Program-made: the position numbers and the translations under genes | Notes under the pieces: generated by a model | Database searches by the model: none | What the model was told of the DNA's origin: nothing | Seen by the model: only the letters and a program-made list of their open reading frames with translations | NCBI RefSeq assembly: GCF_007003975.1 | Contig: NZ_VFTC01000029.1 | Span: 1 to 64,000, forward strand | Origin: Mesorhizobium sp. WSM4306 | Lineage (GTDB): Bacteria > Pseudomonadota > Alphaproteobacteria > Rhizobiales > Rhizobiaceae | Reading direction: 5' to 3' | Length of the DNA stretch: 64,000 nucleotides | Part shown: positions 9,401 to 17,928 of the stretch, piece by piece | How positions within the stretch are numbered: position 1 is the first letter of the stretch | Layout of the letters: each line of letters begins with the position of its first letter

Positions 9401-10282
9401 TCACCTCGTCTCCAGCACCGCATTGAGAAACTGCTGCGTTCGCTCGTTTTGCGGATTGCCTAAAAGCTGGCTGGGCGGGCCTTGCTCGACAATCTTACCG
9501 CCAGAAAAGAAGCACACGCGATCGGAGAACTCCTTGGCAAAGCCCATCTGGTGCGTGACCATCAGCATTGTGAGGTCATGTTCGGCGCTGAGCTTGCGGA
9601 TGACGTTGAGCACCTCTCCAACCAGTTCCGGGTCAAGCGCTGATGTCACCTCGTCAAACAGCATCACCTTGGGCCGCATGGCCAACGCCCGAGCGATCGC
9701 CACGCGTTGCTTCTGGCCCCCGGAAAGCTGGATCGGGAAATGGTTCTTCTTGTCGCCGAGGCCCACCAAGTCGAGCAGCTCTGCCGCTCGGGCCTCCGCC
9801 TCCTTCTTCGAGAGCCCAAGGACGGAGATCGGCGCCTCCATGCAGTTCTGCAGAGCAGTCATATGCGGGAACAGGTTAAAGTGCTGGAACACCATACCGA
9901 TCTTGGCACGCACGCGACGGAGATGACGCTCGCTCGCCGGCACTATTTGGCCGTTCTTCTGCGTATGCGTCAACGGTTCACCGTCGACCCATATCACCCC
10001 CCCGTTGATGTGCTCAAGCGTCATCAGCATGCGCAGAACGGTGGTCTTGCCCGAGCCGGACGGACCAATGATGGACACCTTCTCGTTGCGTGCGATCTCG
10101 AGATTGAGTTCGTCCAGCACCGTCAACGCGCCGTAGCGCTTTGTGACGTTCTCGAAGCGAACTATGGGTTCGTTCATGACTTTTTCGCTGCGCCTGATAT
10201 CGAGGTCAAGCTCGTCCCGCCTGGCTGATGCCCTAGGGCGCTTCGTGAGATCGTCCTCGAAGCGAAGCACAAATTCGCTCAT
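9401..10282 (-). CDS. Polar amino-acid ABC transporter ATP-binding protein (EhuA/GlnQ type) with a duplicated N-terminus
   Basis: An ATPase of the HisP/GlnQ/EhuA group: Walker A GPSGSGKTT, signature LSGGQKQRVAIARAL and Walker B VMLFDEVTSALD. Two starts are possible. The ATG at 10282 has a GGGAGG site 9 bases upstream and gives 293 residues; an internal ATG at 10177 gives the normal family length of 258 but lacks a clear ribosome site. The 35 residues between them (MSEFVLRFEDDLTKR... DELDLDIRRSEKV) are a diverged repeat of the normal N-terminus (MNEPIVRFENVTKRY... DELNLEIARNEKV). The upstream start therefore adds a degenerate duplicate in front of the normal protein. It is the last gene of the transporter operon. 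Confidence 0.9.
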   Translation of the reverse strand: MSEFVLRFEDDLTKRPRASARRDELDLDIRRSEKVMNEPIVRFENVTKRYGALTVLDELNLEIARNEKVSIIGPSGSGKTTVLRMLMTLEHINGGVIWVDGEPLTHTQKNGQIVPASERHLRRVRAKIGMVFQHFNLFPHMTALQNCMEAPISVLGLSKKEAEARAAELLDLVGLGDKKNHFPIQLSGGQKQRVAIARALAMRPKVMLFDEVTSALDPELVGEVLNVIRKLSAEHDLTMLMVTHQMGFAKEFSDRVCFFSGGKIVEQGPPSQLLGNPQNERTQQFLNAVLETR

Positions 10283-10296
10283 AGTATAAGGCCTCC

Positions 10297-10965
10297 CTAT
10301 TGCAGATGGTAGCGGCGGTTGAGCCAGACGCGGACCGACTGCACGATAGCGGAAGCAACCAAGCTGAACACGTAGTAGAAGAAGCCGCACATAGTGATCG
10401 CTTCTATGTATCGATAGTTATTGCCCCCGAAATTTTTCGCCTGCTGCAGCATCTCGAAGATCGAGATTGCCGCCAGGACCGGCGTGTCCTTGAACATGCC
10501 GATGAAGTAATTGCCCAGAGCTGGCACCATGGGCGGGATCGCCTGCGGCAGAATGATTGTTCGCCAGGTCCGCGTTCGCGAAAGGTTTAGTGCCGTACAG
10601 GCCTCCCACTGGCCGCCATCCACATTCTCGATGCCGCCGCGGAAGACTTCGGAACAATAGGCTGCATAGTGGATCCCCAGCACGCCAACTCCCGCCGTCC
10701 AGGCAGGAATGAAGATTCCGATCTGCGGACCAACGAAATAGACAAAGAACAACTGCAGCAGCAAGGGCGTTGAACGGATAAACTCCACGATCTCCGCCAT
10801 GGTGGTCGAGACGTAGCGGTTTGGCGACTGGCGAATCATCGCGAAGACAAGACCCAATATCAGCGCGATCGCAAACCCGAGCAGCGTAGCCTCAATGGTG
10901 ACGATCGCTCCCTGATAGAGATATGGGAAAGCCTCCCATACGTAAGACCAATCCCAGATCTTCAA
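10297..10965 (-). CDS. Polar amino-acid ABC transporter permease (EhuD/HisM type)
   Basis: A 222-residue permease of the His/Glu/Gln family with an N-terminal helix (about 20-42), 'VEFIRSTPLLLQLFFVYFV' and the EAA-type loop 'GQWEACTALNLSRTRTWRTI' followed by 'ILPQAIPPMVPALGN'. Its start overlaps the stop of the preceding permease gene. The order binding protein, permease, permease, ATPase matches ehuBCD plus ehuA-type systems. Confidence 0.92.
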   Translation of the reverse strand: MKIWDWSYVWEAFPYLYQGAIVTIEATLLGFAIALILGLVFAMIRQSPNRYVSTTMAEIVEFIRSTPLLLQLFFVYFVGPQIGIFIPAWTAGVGVLGIHYAAYCSEVFRGGIENVDGGQWEACTALNLSRTRTWRTIILPQAIPPMVPALGNYFIGMFKDTPVLAAISIFEMLQQAKNFGGNNYRYIEAITMCGFFYYVFSLVASAIVQSVRVWLNRRYHLQ

Positions 10966-11633
10966 GCCACCTGCTCCCGAACGAAACCGCGCGAGACGCG
11001 GCGTTCCAGCCAGCGCACGAAAGGAGTGATGAGGGCGCGCGCGATGATGTAATAACCGAATAGTGCAACCGCAAAGAACAGCATATAATCGCCAGTTGCG
11101 TCGGCCGCCTGCTTGGCGGCGCTAGTAAATTCGGGAATGGTGATGAAGAAGACGAGCGAGCTACCCTTAAGCACATCGATGAGCATGTTACCCCAGGTCG
11201 GCAGCATGGCGCGCATTGCCTGTGGGAGGATAATACGCCGCATCATGGTGAGCCGCGAAAAATTGAGCGCTGTAGATGCCTCATACTGGCCCCTATCAAC
11301 GGCCTGAATGGCGGCGCGGACATACTCGGCTGCGTAGCCAGAGGCATTCATTCCGATCCCCAAAATTCCGACAGTCCACGGCGACAGGAAAATACCGAAA
11401 ATCGGCAATACAAAGAACCACCAGTAGAGCTGAACCAGCATGGACGTCCCGCGGAAGAATTCGATGTAGGCGATACTGAACCAGCGCAACTGCCGACGGG
11501 GAGAGACTCGGGTCAGGCCCACGAAAAGCCCAAGGACGATCGCTACGACGCAGGCGCCAAGAGTGACGATGACCGTAGTCATGACGCCCTTGGTGAGCAC
11601 GGCAAAGATAAAGCTGAGATCGACCTTACTCAT
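10962..11633 (-). CDS. Polar amino-acid ABC transporter permease (EhuC/HisQ type)
   Basis: A 223-residue permease with the same architecture as its neighbour: a helix near residues 17-40, 'YIEFFRGTSMLVQLYWWFFVLP', the loop 'GQYEASTALNFSRLTMMRRI' and 'ILPQAMRAMLPTWGN'. It begins after a strong hairpin that separates it from the binding-protein gene and ends overlapping the next permease by ATGA. Confidence 0.92.
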   Translation of the reverse strand: MSKVDLSFIFAVLTKGVMTTVIVTLGACVVAIVLGLFVGLTRVSPRRQLRWFSIAYIEFFRGTSMLVQLYWWFFVLPIFGIFLSPWTVGILGIGMNASGYAAEYVRAAIQAVDRGQYEASTALNFSRLTMMRRIILPQAMRAMLPTWGNMLIDVLKGSSLVFFITIPEFTSAAKQAADATGDYMLFFAVALFGYYIIARALITPFVRWLERRVSRGFVREQVA

Positions 11634-11645
11634 ATGCCCTCCCCA

Positions 11646-11682
11646 CTGACCGCCTACCGGCCAAGGGCCGGGGAGCGGTCAG
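11646..11682 (-). terminator. Hairpin between binding-protein gene and permease genes
   Basis: A two-part perfect stem: outer arms CTGACCGC and GCGGTCAG, inner arms CCGGCC and GGCCGG, and a three-base loop. It has no T-run, so it is more likely an attenuating or mRNA-stabilising hairpin than a full terminator. Hairpins of this sort after binding-protein genes commonly keep the binding protein more abundant than the permeases. Confidence 0.7.
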
Positions 11683-11692
11683 ACGCATAGCT

Positions 11693-12565
11693 TCAGCCCT
11701 TGCAAAGATCAGCGGTCTTGCTGCCATCCGGGAGATCGCGTTTGGTGTAACCATATTTGCCGACCGCGGCCATCATTTCGTCAGAGCCAATATAGTCTTT
11801 CAACACAGCATTGAACGCGTCTACCGCAGCCTGTTCGCTGAGCGGGAAGGCTATGGCGGGATGTTCATTCGGTCCCGGCGGGGTATACGGGTCAGCCACC
11901 TCAATGCTGGGATCCTGCTCGGCAAGAGTCGTCGCGTTCAGACTATAGAGCGAGCCGGCAGCGGCGCGGCCGGCCTTTACAGCCTGTACGACCTCGGGCG
12001 GTCCGGCGACCTGCATAACCTTGTCGTCAGGGAAACCTAATTTCTTCGCCTGCTCGACTGCGGTGGTACCCGTCATGATGGCCAGGGTAAGCCCCTTCTT
12101 CTGAGCGTCATGGAGGGAATGCAGCGCTTCCGGATTGCCCTTCGGCACGATCATCGAATCATTGCTCGATGCGATCGGTTCGCTGAACAGGACGTTGCGG
12201 CACCGCTCCGGCTTAATCCACATGCCGCCCGTGATGATGTCAAAGCGACCAGCCTGGAGGCCCGGGACAAGGGAACCCCAATCGGTTACGACCGGCTCGA
12301 TTTTGGTCGTTCCCATCTTTCTCAGAACGTCCAGTGTCATCACATTGACCAGGCCAAGCGGCTCGTTGTTCGCACCAGGATAGGCACTGGGAGGCTCATT
12401 GGTGAAGCCAAGACGGATCGTTTCTCCGTTCTTAATCTTATCGAGCAGCGACTCCGCCGAGGCCGAACCGGCAAAGGACGAGATTGTCATCGCCGCCAGG
12501 CCGAGCGCGGCAATCCTCTTCAAGATTGCAGCCTTAAAGCATTCGTCGAGTTTCCACTTGACCAC
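11693..12565 (-). CDS. Solute-binding protein family 3, EhuB-like
   Basis: A 290-residue periplasmic binding protein. The GTG start is supported by GGAGG 8 bases upstream. Residues 1-37 form a signal peptide ending in 'FAGSASA'. The mature protein starts 'KIKNGETIRLGFTNEPPSAYPG' (split here: KIKNGETIRLGF, TNEPPSAYPG) and contains 'DWGSLVPGLQAGRFD' and 'GGMWIKPERCRNVLFSEP', which resemble EhuB, the ectoine/hydroxyectoine binding protein. The substrate could be ectoine, a related cyclic or diamino compound, or another amino acid. Two decayed relatives of this gene lie at 14143-14682 and 21706-22291. Confidence 0.88.
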   Translation of the reverse strand: MVKWKLDECFKAAILKRIAALGLAAMTISSFAGSASAESLLDKIKNGETIRLGFTNEPPSAYPGANNEPLGLVNVMTLDVLRKMGTTKIEPVVTDWGSLVPGLQAGRFDIITGGMWIKPERCRNVLFSEPIASSNDSMIVPKGNPEALHSLHDAQKKGLTLAIMTGTTAVEQAKKLGFPDDKVMQVAGPPEVVQAVKAGRAAAGSLYSLNATTLAEQDPSIEVADPYTPPGPNEHPAIAFPLSEQAAVDAFNAVLKDYIGSDEMMAAVGKYGYTKRDLPDGSKTADLCKG

Positions 12566-13058
12566 TGGTTAGTCCTCCGTTTTCGCATCGCCGATGGTCT
12601 CCCGATATGCCTCGGGAAAAGACCATTGCATCATTTGTTGAGCTTGTAGTCCGGCGGTTCCCATCATCGTGTGAGCTGCAGGGTCCCCACTTAGGTATAG
12701 ATTCCTCCAGTCGATCCTTTGCTACGCCACTTGTGCATGCTTCGTGAGCGTAGCAGCGCAGCTGTGGTGCTTTGTGCGAGAAATGCAAGTTATTCGCAGA
12801 AATTCGGTGATTTTTGGGTGCATACGCACATTTCCGTCATCCCCGTGGTTCGTTGGAAGTGAACAATCGCGAGCTGTGGTATGGCCAACTGAGGCACACC
12901 ACGTCTTGCATGACTCCTGCCCTGCCCGGTTGGATGGGCGCCACCGCCTGGGCTATGCCCTTGTTGCCATGGCAGGGCACAAGTTCGTCGTATGCGACAC
13001 GCCGCTGAGAGATTCGCCTCGGAGACGCTGGCCCGAGCATTGTTCCCGTCACAGTTGA
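12566..13058. other. Promoter region of the EhuB-like operon
   Basis: About 490 bases between the EhuB-like start and the original stop of the decayed hydrolase. No separate gene is supported; open frames here are out-of-frame read-through of the hydrolase. A 'TTATTCGCAGAAATT' stretch at 12790-12804 resembles motifs upstream of the AsnC gene and of the first aminotransferase. Confidence 0.45.
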
Positions 13059-13911
13059 TCATTCGTGCCATTGACGGATGAGTCTGTTCACGGCTTCGCT
13101 CCGGATCAACCTGGACGGAATCGCCGGCATTATTGAGCAGATGGAAATCTGAATTCCTGATCAGCTTCGCCAGGTTGATCCCTTGCTCCGGCGTCGCGGT
13201 AGGGTCGTTCTTGGACCAGATGATCAACGTCTGGGCCTGAAGCTGATCAAGGTAGGGGAAGATATACTTCTGCTGCAGCAGTGGATAACGATGCAGGTTT
13301 GTCTCGTCTTCCGGCAATCTCTGCCAGATCTCCCATTGTCCCCGAGCCGCGGCCCGCCGATAGGCTTCTCGCTCGGCGCATTCCACATCCTGCCCGTGGG
13401 CGCGGCAGCTTTTCCGCCGTGCGGTGATGTATTCCTCTTCGCTCGGCATCGGGCCGGAACAGCCGTAAGCCTGCCGGCAGGCCTCCAGCCAAGCTTCGTC
13501 ACGGTCATCTCCGAACGCCGGCGACACGGAGTTAGCGGTCAGCAGGACAAGCTTAGAAACAAGATCGGGACGCACGATCGCGACCCGCGCGTCGACGAAT
13601 GATCCTTCTGAATGGCCGACTAGCGTGATCTGCTTCAAACCCAGTTGTTGGAGGAAGCTAATTACATGATTCACACGACCGAGCCGGTTAATGTATTTGC
13701 AGTCAGCAGGATAATCCGTTCCCCCAAAATGGAGTTGATCAATCGCTACTACCGTAAATTGATCGGATAGCCCGTTCAGCTGCCGAACAAAGGAACTCTT
13801 AGCCTCTGCACGGAAGCCCGCCCCCTGCAGGAAAACAATCGGCCTACCAGCTCCGTTCTCGCAGTACGATGTCTCGACACCATCAACCGATACGCGATGC
13901 TTGGTGATCAT
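13059..13911 (-). pseudogene. Alpha/beta hydrolase, probably inactive
   Basis: Starting at an ATG with GAGGA just upstream, the protein reads as an alpha/beta hydrolase: oxyanion region 'VFLQGAGF', nucleophile elbow 'LVGHSEGSF', and acid region 'IIWSKNDPTA'. At the place of the catalytic histidine the sequence is 'LLNNAGDSVQVDP', with aspartate (GAT) instead of the expected GHS-type histidine. A few codons later the frame shifts: one frame away the sequence continues 'SEAVNRLIRQWHE' to a TGA at 13059-13061, a normal family ending. The current frame instead runs on to 12790 with unrelated residues. A frameshift plus loss of the catalytic histidine argue for a pseudogene. Confidence 0.7.
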
Positions 13912-14142
13912 CGGTTCCTCGGCAAAAGGAGGGGCATCAGGTCGGCATTGCGACATGCGAGATGGACTGCCATTGCTCACTCCTGAGCGTAGCAGCCTCA
14001 CATGCCACGTTGCCGAACTATCTCGTCTGAATACCGGAAATCGGCACCCCGGAGCCTCGCGTCTTGTCACTTTGCTCTGTCGTCGCCCAGCCACTGCGGC
14101 CGGGAGCCTTTTAGGTGCATGGGTGGCATTCCCCGCAAGATT

Positions 14143-14682
14143 TCAACCCTTGCACAGGTCGCCGGTCTTGGTGCCGTCCGGCAGATTGATTTTGGTGTAG
14201 CCGTATTTTGACCGACTGCATCATTTGGTCGGAGCCGATATAAGTATTCAATACCTCGTTGAAGGCATCGACCGCCTGCTGATTGGGCAGGAAGGCGAGA
14301 CTTGGGTAGCCGGCCTTCCCAGCCGGCGGGGTGAACGGATCTGCCATTTCAACGCTGTCGACCTTGTCAGCGAGCTCCTTACCGTGAAGTAGTTTAGCGA
14401 CCCCGCCGCCGCGCGGCCGACCTTCACTGCCTGCAAGAATTCGGCCTGGCCGGCGACCTGCATGACACGATCCTCCGGAATGCCCGCGTCTTTGGCGGTC
14501 GTGACCGTGTCGGAACCGGCGGTGGTGACCAGCGTTAGGCCCTTATCACGAATATCGTCAAAGGAGTGCTGGTCTTTTGGGATTGCCATTCGGCATGAGC
14601 AGGGCTTCGGTGAACTTAGCAAGCGGCTCGGTGAACACCACATTGCGGCAGCGCTCCGGCAGAATGTACATGCCGCCTGGCC
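14143..14682 (-). pseudogene. Second EhuB-like binding-protein gene, 5'-truncated and frameshifted
   Basis: Pieces of this stretch in different frames match the intact EhuB-like protein: 'GGMYILPERCRNVVFTEPL', 'DIRDKGLTLVTTAGSDTV', 'EDRVMQVAGQAEFLQAVK', 'QAVDAFNEVLNTYIGSDQMM' and 'DGTKTGDLCKG'. The N-terminal 40 percent is missing: the match stops exactly where the GMC oxidoreductase repeat begins (14683). At least two frameshifts separate the remaining pieces. Confidence 0.85.
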
Positions 14683-16367
14683 TAGCTCCGTCTGCCGTCT
14701 CTCAAGGTTGTGTCGGCCAATTTCTCAGCCACCATAATCGTCGGAATGTTTGTGTTCGCCCGAGGGCAAAATGGCATGACGGAAGCGTCGGCGATCCTCA
14801 AACCCAAAATACCATGAACGCGTCCCGACGGATCGGTCACAGCGCCAGGATCCGCGGCTGCCCCCATCCTGCAGGTCGACGTCGGATGCCAACTTGGGAT
14901 GACGTTCTGGCGAATATACCGATCCAGATGTTTCTCGTCGTTGACGAGATCGGAAATGCTATCCCCATCCGTTATGACGCGCCTAATCAGCCCACGGCGC
15001 AGCCGCGGCGACGCGTCCATGAGCAGCGCCAGAAATGACGTGAGTGCATAGTTTGTGCTTGTGACCTTGCTCACCAGCTTCGCTCGCGCATTCAACGCTG
15101 ACGGAAACGGGTCCAGCGCCACAGAGGACAGCGAATCTTGCTGCAGCAGGCGGACTATGAAGCGAAAGCCCTGCTTGAGGCGCTCGGCGTCCCGCTTGTC
15201 GCTCAACCAGTTGAAATCGACCTCCGGCTCTATTTTATGCGAACTACCCTTGAGCGCCACAGTTCCCGTCGAGTAGCTGCGATTGACCCACACGGCGAGA
15301 GTGCCGAGGCGCCTCCCCAGCGGGTGCCAGGATGATTTGGCAACAGTCGATATTGCCATATCGGTCGACGGGCAGCCTTCGTAACCCGACGAGTAGCGGG
15401 CGTGCATCTGAATATATTCGCTCACGCCGGGTGACAAGCGATCGGCCGGCTTCAAATAGGCCGAAACGCAAATCGTGGGGTGTTCCTGAAGATTCTGGCC
15501 CACACCTTTCAAATCTGCAACGATAGGGATTCCGAATTGTACTAATTCCTTCGCGGGGCCGATCCCGGAGCGCATCAATATGGCGGGTGAATGGAGTGCT
15601 CCTGCGCACAGGATAACGCAAGAAGCGCTATACGATTGCACGCCCGATTTGTTCTCCGTCTCGACCCCCGTTACCGTTGTTCCCAAAAAGGTCAGCCGCG
15701 CAACTGTCGTTTCGGATAAAATCGTTAGATTGCGGCGAGAGCGGACGGTTTCGGGTAAGTACGCCATCGCGGAGGAGACCCGATGACCATTGCGGTTGGT
15801 CAATGGGACAACTGAATAGCCATCACCGAATGCACCATTGAAGTCTGGCCTGAAATGAAGCCCCAAAGCATCGTAAGCATCGGAGATTGCCCGGATGAAG
15901 CCCGACCAGTCTGATTGGCGCACACGTTTGATTGGCAAGGGGCCGTTCGTGCCATGAAATTCCCCGCCGAAATCCAAATCGCATTCTAGACGACGGAAGT
16001 AGGGCAGCACGTCTTCCCAACCCCAGCCCGTTGCACCGCTTGAGGCCCACTCATCGTAATCTCCGGGCCCGCCGCGGTTGGCGACTTGGGCATTGATGCT
16101 GGAGCCGCCACCCATGACGCGCGCCTGTTCGTAATGGACAGGCTTGCGGCCACCTCGCACCGTTGTCGCGTGGAGTGACTGCCATCGATAACCGGGATTA
16201 AGGTAAGCACGCGTTGGGTCGCCATCCTGGATGTCGTCAGGAATGGCATTCGGCGGCGTATCAGGGCCAGCTTCAATGAGCAGCACGCGAGCGCCATAGG
16301 CGGAGAGCCTGCTCGCCATCACGCATCCAGAGGAGCCACCACCCACGACGATATAATCGAAAACCAC
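14682..16367 (-). CDS. GMC-family FAD oxidoreductase, copy 1
   Basis: A 561-residue flavoenzyme of the glucose-methanol-choline oxidoreductase family. The FAD-binding motif 'FDYIVVGGGSSGCVMASRLS' is at the N-terminus, the GMC signature 'HYEQARVMGGGSSINAQV' follows near residue 85, and the C-terminal active-site region 'PSWHPTSTCRMG' carries the catalytic histidine. GMC enzymes oxidise alcohols such as choline; the substrate here is unknown. The GTG start at 16367 gives the usual family beginning. The coding region is identical to the gene at 31305-32990, wherever compared. Its stop codon abuts the truncated binding-protein pseudogene. Confidence 0.9.
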   Translation of the reverse strand: MVFDYIVVGGGSSGCVMASRLSAYGARVLLIEAGPDTPPNAIPDDIQDGDPTRAYLNPGYRWQSLHATTVRGGRKPVHYEQARVMGGGSSINAQVANRGGPGDYDEWASSGATGWGWEDVLPYFRRLECDLDFGGEFHGTNGPLPIKRVRQSDWSGFIRAISDAYDALGLHFRPDFNGAFGDGYSVVPLTNRNGHRVSSAMAYLPETVRSRRNLTILSETTVARLTFLGTTVTGVETENKSGVQSYSASCVILCAGALHSPAILMRSGIGPAKELVQFGIPIVADLKGVGQNLQEHPTICVSAYLKPADRLSPGVSEYIQMHARYSSGYEGCPSTDMAISTVAKSSWHPLGRRLGTLAVWVNRSYSTGTVALKGSSHKIEPEVDFNWLSDKRDAERLKQGFRFIVRLLQQDSLSSVALDPFPSALNARAKLVSKVTSTNYALTSFLALLMDASPRLRRGLIRRVITDGDSISDLVNDEKHLDRYIRQNVIPSWHPTSTCRMGAAADPGAVTDPSGRVHGILGLRIADASVMPFCPRANTNIPTIMVAEKLADTTLRDGRRS

Positions 16368-16371
16368 GCAA
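14683..16371. repeat. 1689-base direct repeat, copy 1 (GMC gene)
   Basis: This segment recurs at 31306-32994 in the same orientation. The repeat begins inside the GMC stop codon and ends four bases beyond the GTG start, so it covers almost exactly one coding region. Flanking sequences differ completely. The two copies look identical in all positions compared, and their translations are the same. Confidence 0.9.
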
Positions 16372-16379
16372 ACTCGCAA

Positions 16380-16842
16380 ATGTCTGAGTCGGGCAAAAAT
16401 CTAGCAGACGGCGAGCAAGCAAAAACGCGCAATTATCTTGCAGGACGCAGGAAATCAGCGCATTCTTAAGAGATTCGCATTATGGCGGCCTCCCAACGGG
16501 GCGGAACGTTTAAACATGACCTTGCCAGCAGTCCATCAGGGCTGAAGGCGATGCCGGAGCGTCGTGACTTAAGTGGACAAAGCGCATCGCGACTGAAGGG
16601 GACAAACCTATCGCGAGATACATCAGAATGCAGCCCGGTAGGTCCAGAAGTGCTTTTGCAGCATCGCGCTGACGAGGCCGTTGTAAGGAGCAGAATGATG
16701 CTTCGCCTTGCGCTCCATCGCCGCTTTAGCGGTACGAAAACTCCCGTCCCAATCATGGCCGGCGGGCAAGGCGGCTGACCCTTGCGCCAGTCATCGGTGA
16801 ATCGGATCAACCAGTTGTTGAATGCGCGTAAGATTGCGCGTT
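16380..16842. other. Region with no intact gene, possible coding remnant
   Basis: No supported gene. Read leftwards around 16620-16760, one frame gives 'AKAAMERKAKHHSAPYNGL' ending at a stop, which may be the tail of a lost gene, but I cannot name the family. Confidence 0.4.
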
Positions 16843-17307
16843 CTATACATCGATTGGCACCGCCAAGGTTACCTTCGTGCGATCCATCACAATCATCGTG
16901 CTGTAATTTCTAACAGCCGGGCTATCAAAGAAGAAACGCCTCGAGAATGCGTCGTACTCTGCCAAGTCACGCACGGAGAGAAGGAGAACGAAATCGGCGT
17001 TACCGGTGACCGCATACGCGCTCATTACTTCAGGCGCCTTCTGTAGAGACTGCTTGAAGCGATCGATGACGTCGGAACGATAGCGCTCAATGTCGACCAA
17101 GACCAGCATCATCAGGGACCTGCCCACCGCCTCAGGCGACACGATTGCAACATCAGCCTCAATTACGCCAATTTGTCGCAACTGCTTCAATCGCCGCTGA
17201 CAGGCCGTGGGCGATATACCGGCCAGTTGGCCCAATTCTTCCGTTGTTTGGCGATTGTTGCGCTGAACAGCGCTTAAGATTTTCAGATCTATCCGATCCA
17301 ATTCCAT
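16843..17307 (-). CDS. Lrp/AsnC-family transcriptional regulator (DoeX-like)
   Basis: A 154-residue regulator. The N-terminal helix-turn-helix reads 'LDRIDLKILSAVQRNNRQTTEELGQLAGISPTACQRRLKQL' in pieces (LDRIDLKILSAVQ; ELGQLAGISPTACQRRL), and the C-terminal half is an Lrp ligand-binding (RAM) domain. The ATG at 17307 is chosen because GGAG lies 7 bases upstream; the ATG at 17313 is too close to it. It is divergent from the aminotransferase gene at 17929. In ectoine degradation clusters an AsnC-type regulator (DoeX) controls the catabolic genes, which fits the neighbouring aminotransferase and dehydrogenase. Confidence 0.88.
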   Translation of the reverse strand: MELDRIDLKILSAVQRNNRQTTEELGQLAGISPTACQRRLKQLRQIGVIEADVAIVSPEAVGRSLMMLVLVDIERYRSDVIDRFKQSLQKAPEVMSAYAVTGNADFVLLLSVRDLAEYDAFSRRFFFDSPAVRNYSTMIVMDRTKVTLAVPIDV

Positions 17308-17335
17308 GGTCATTCTCCGGAATAGCTGCAATTTG

Positions 17336-17350
17336 CGCAGAAAAACTGCG
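17336..17350. promoter_or_regulatory. Inverted repeat upstream of the AsnC gene, possible operator
   Basis: CGCAG, five A residues, CTGCG: a small perfect inverted repeat about 30 bases ahead of the regulator start. Related TTTGCGCA or TTCGCA stretches occur at 17783-17794 and 17816-17825 near the aminotransferase and at 12790-12804 near the EhuB-like gene. Lrp/AsnC regulators often bind their own promoter, so this may be a binding site. Confidence 0.4.
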
Positions 17351-17928
17351 ATATGCACTCGACTGTAGCCTCAACCCCGCGCAGACGGAAGCCCAAACGA
17401 TCAGGCCAGGCATGGGACCAAAGTCGGCTATCGTCCTCGACGTCAGTTATAGCCATTGGCCGAAGAGTGCTGTCCACCATCGCCCAACTGACAATGGCAG
17501 CCGACGGTCAAAAGCCGAGGCCTTGCGCCCAGTTCGGCCGAGGAAACGTCTCGGAACTTAAACGCTAAGCCGACTGGACGATGATGATAGGGGGGACCTC
17601 TATTTCCGCGCTTCGGCTTCCATTCGTTGGCTCACGCTGCCAAGAGTCTCATCTGTGTATAGGGAATCGAGCGCTAGGTTCGCCTGCCCCGGTTGCTGCA
17701 TCAAATGCAGCCGTCTTGAGGTGGTTGGGAAAAATCGTCACCGCAGCCACACAAACCGCCGGCCTTATGCAACCTGCCGGCAATTTCGCATAATTACTGC
17801 ATCCCGCCGCTCAGAATTTGCGCAAGGCGCCCAATGTAGCGCGCTATTGTCTCACAACGGCACCTACACGCCACTTCATAAAGCAGAAGAGGCCTGGCTT
17901 TGCAGGCTTCAGATTGAGGAGTTCGCCT
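17351..17928. other. Divergent intergenic region between regulator and aminotransferase
   Basis: About 580 bases with no supported gene. It should hold the promoter of the aminotransferase gene. Motifs like the AsnC-type repeat occur near 17783 and 17816. I saw no sigma-54 element here. Confidence 0.45.

Noticed and set aside
12790..13058. C-terminal extension of the alpha/beta hydrolase frame
   Set aside because: The residues are unrelated to the family and follow a clear frameshift; the native end is visible in another frame.
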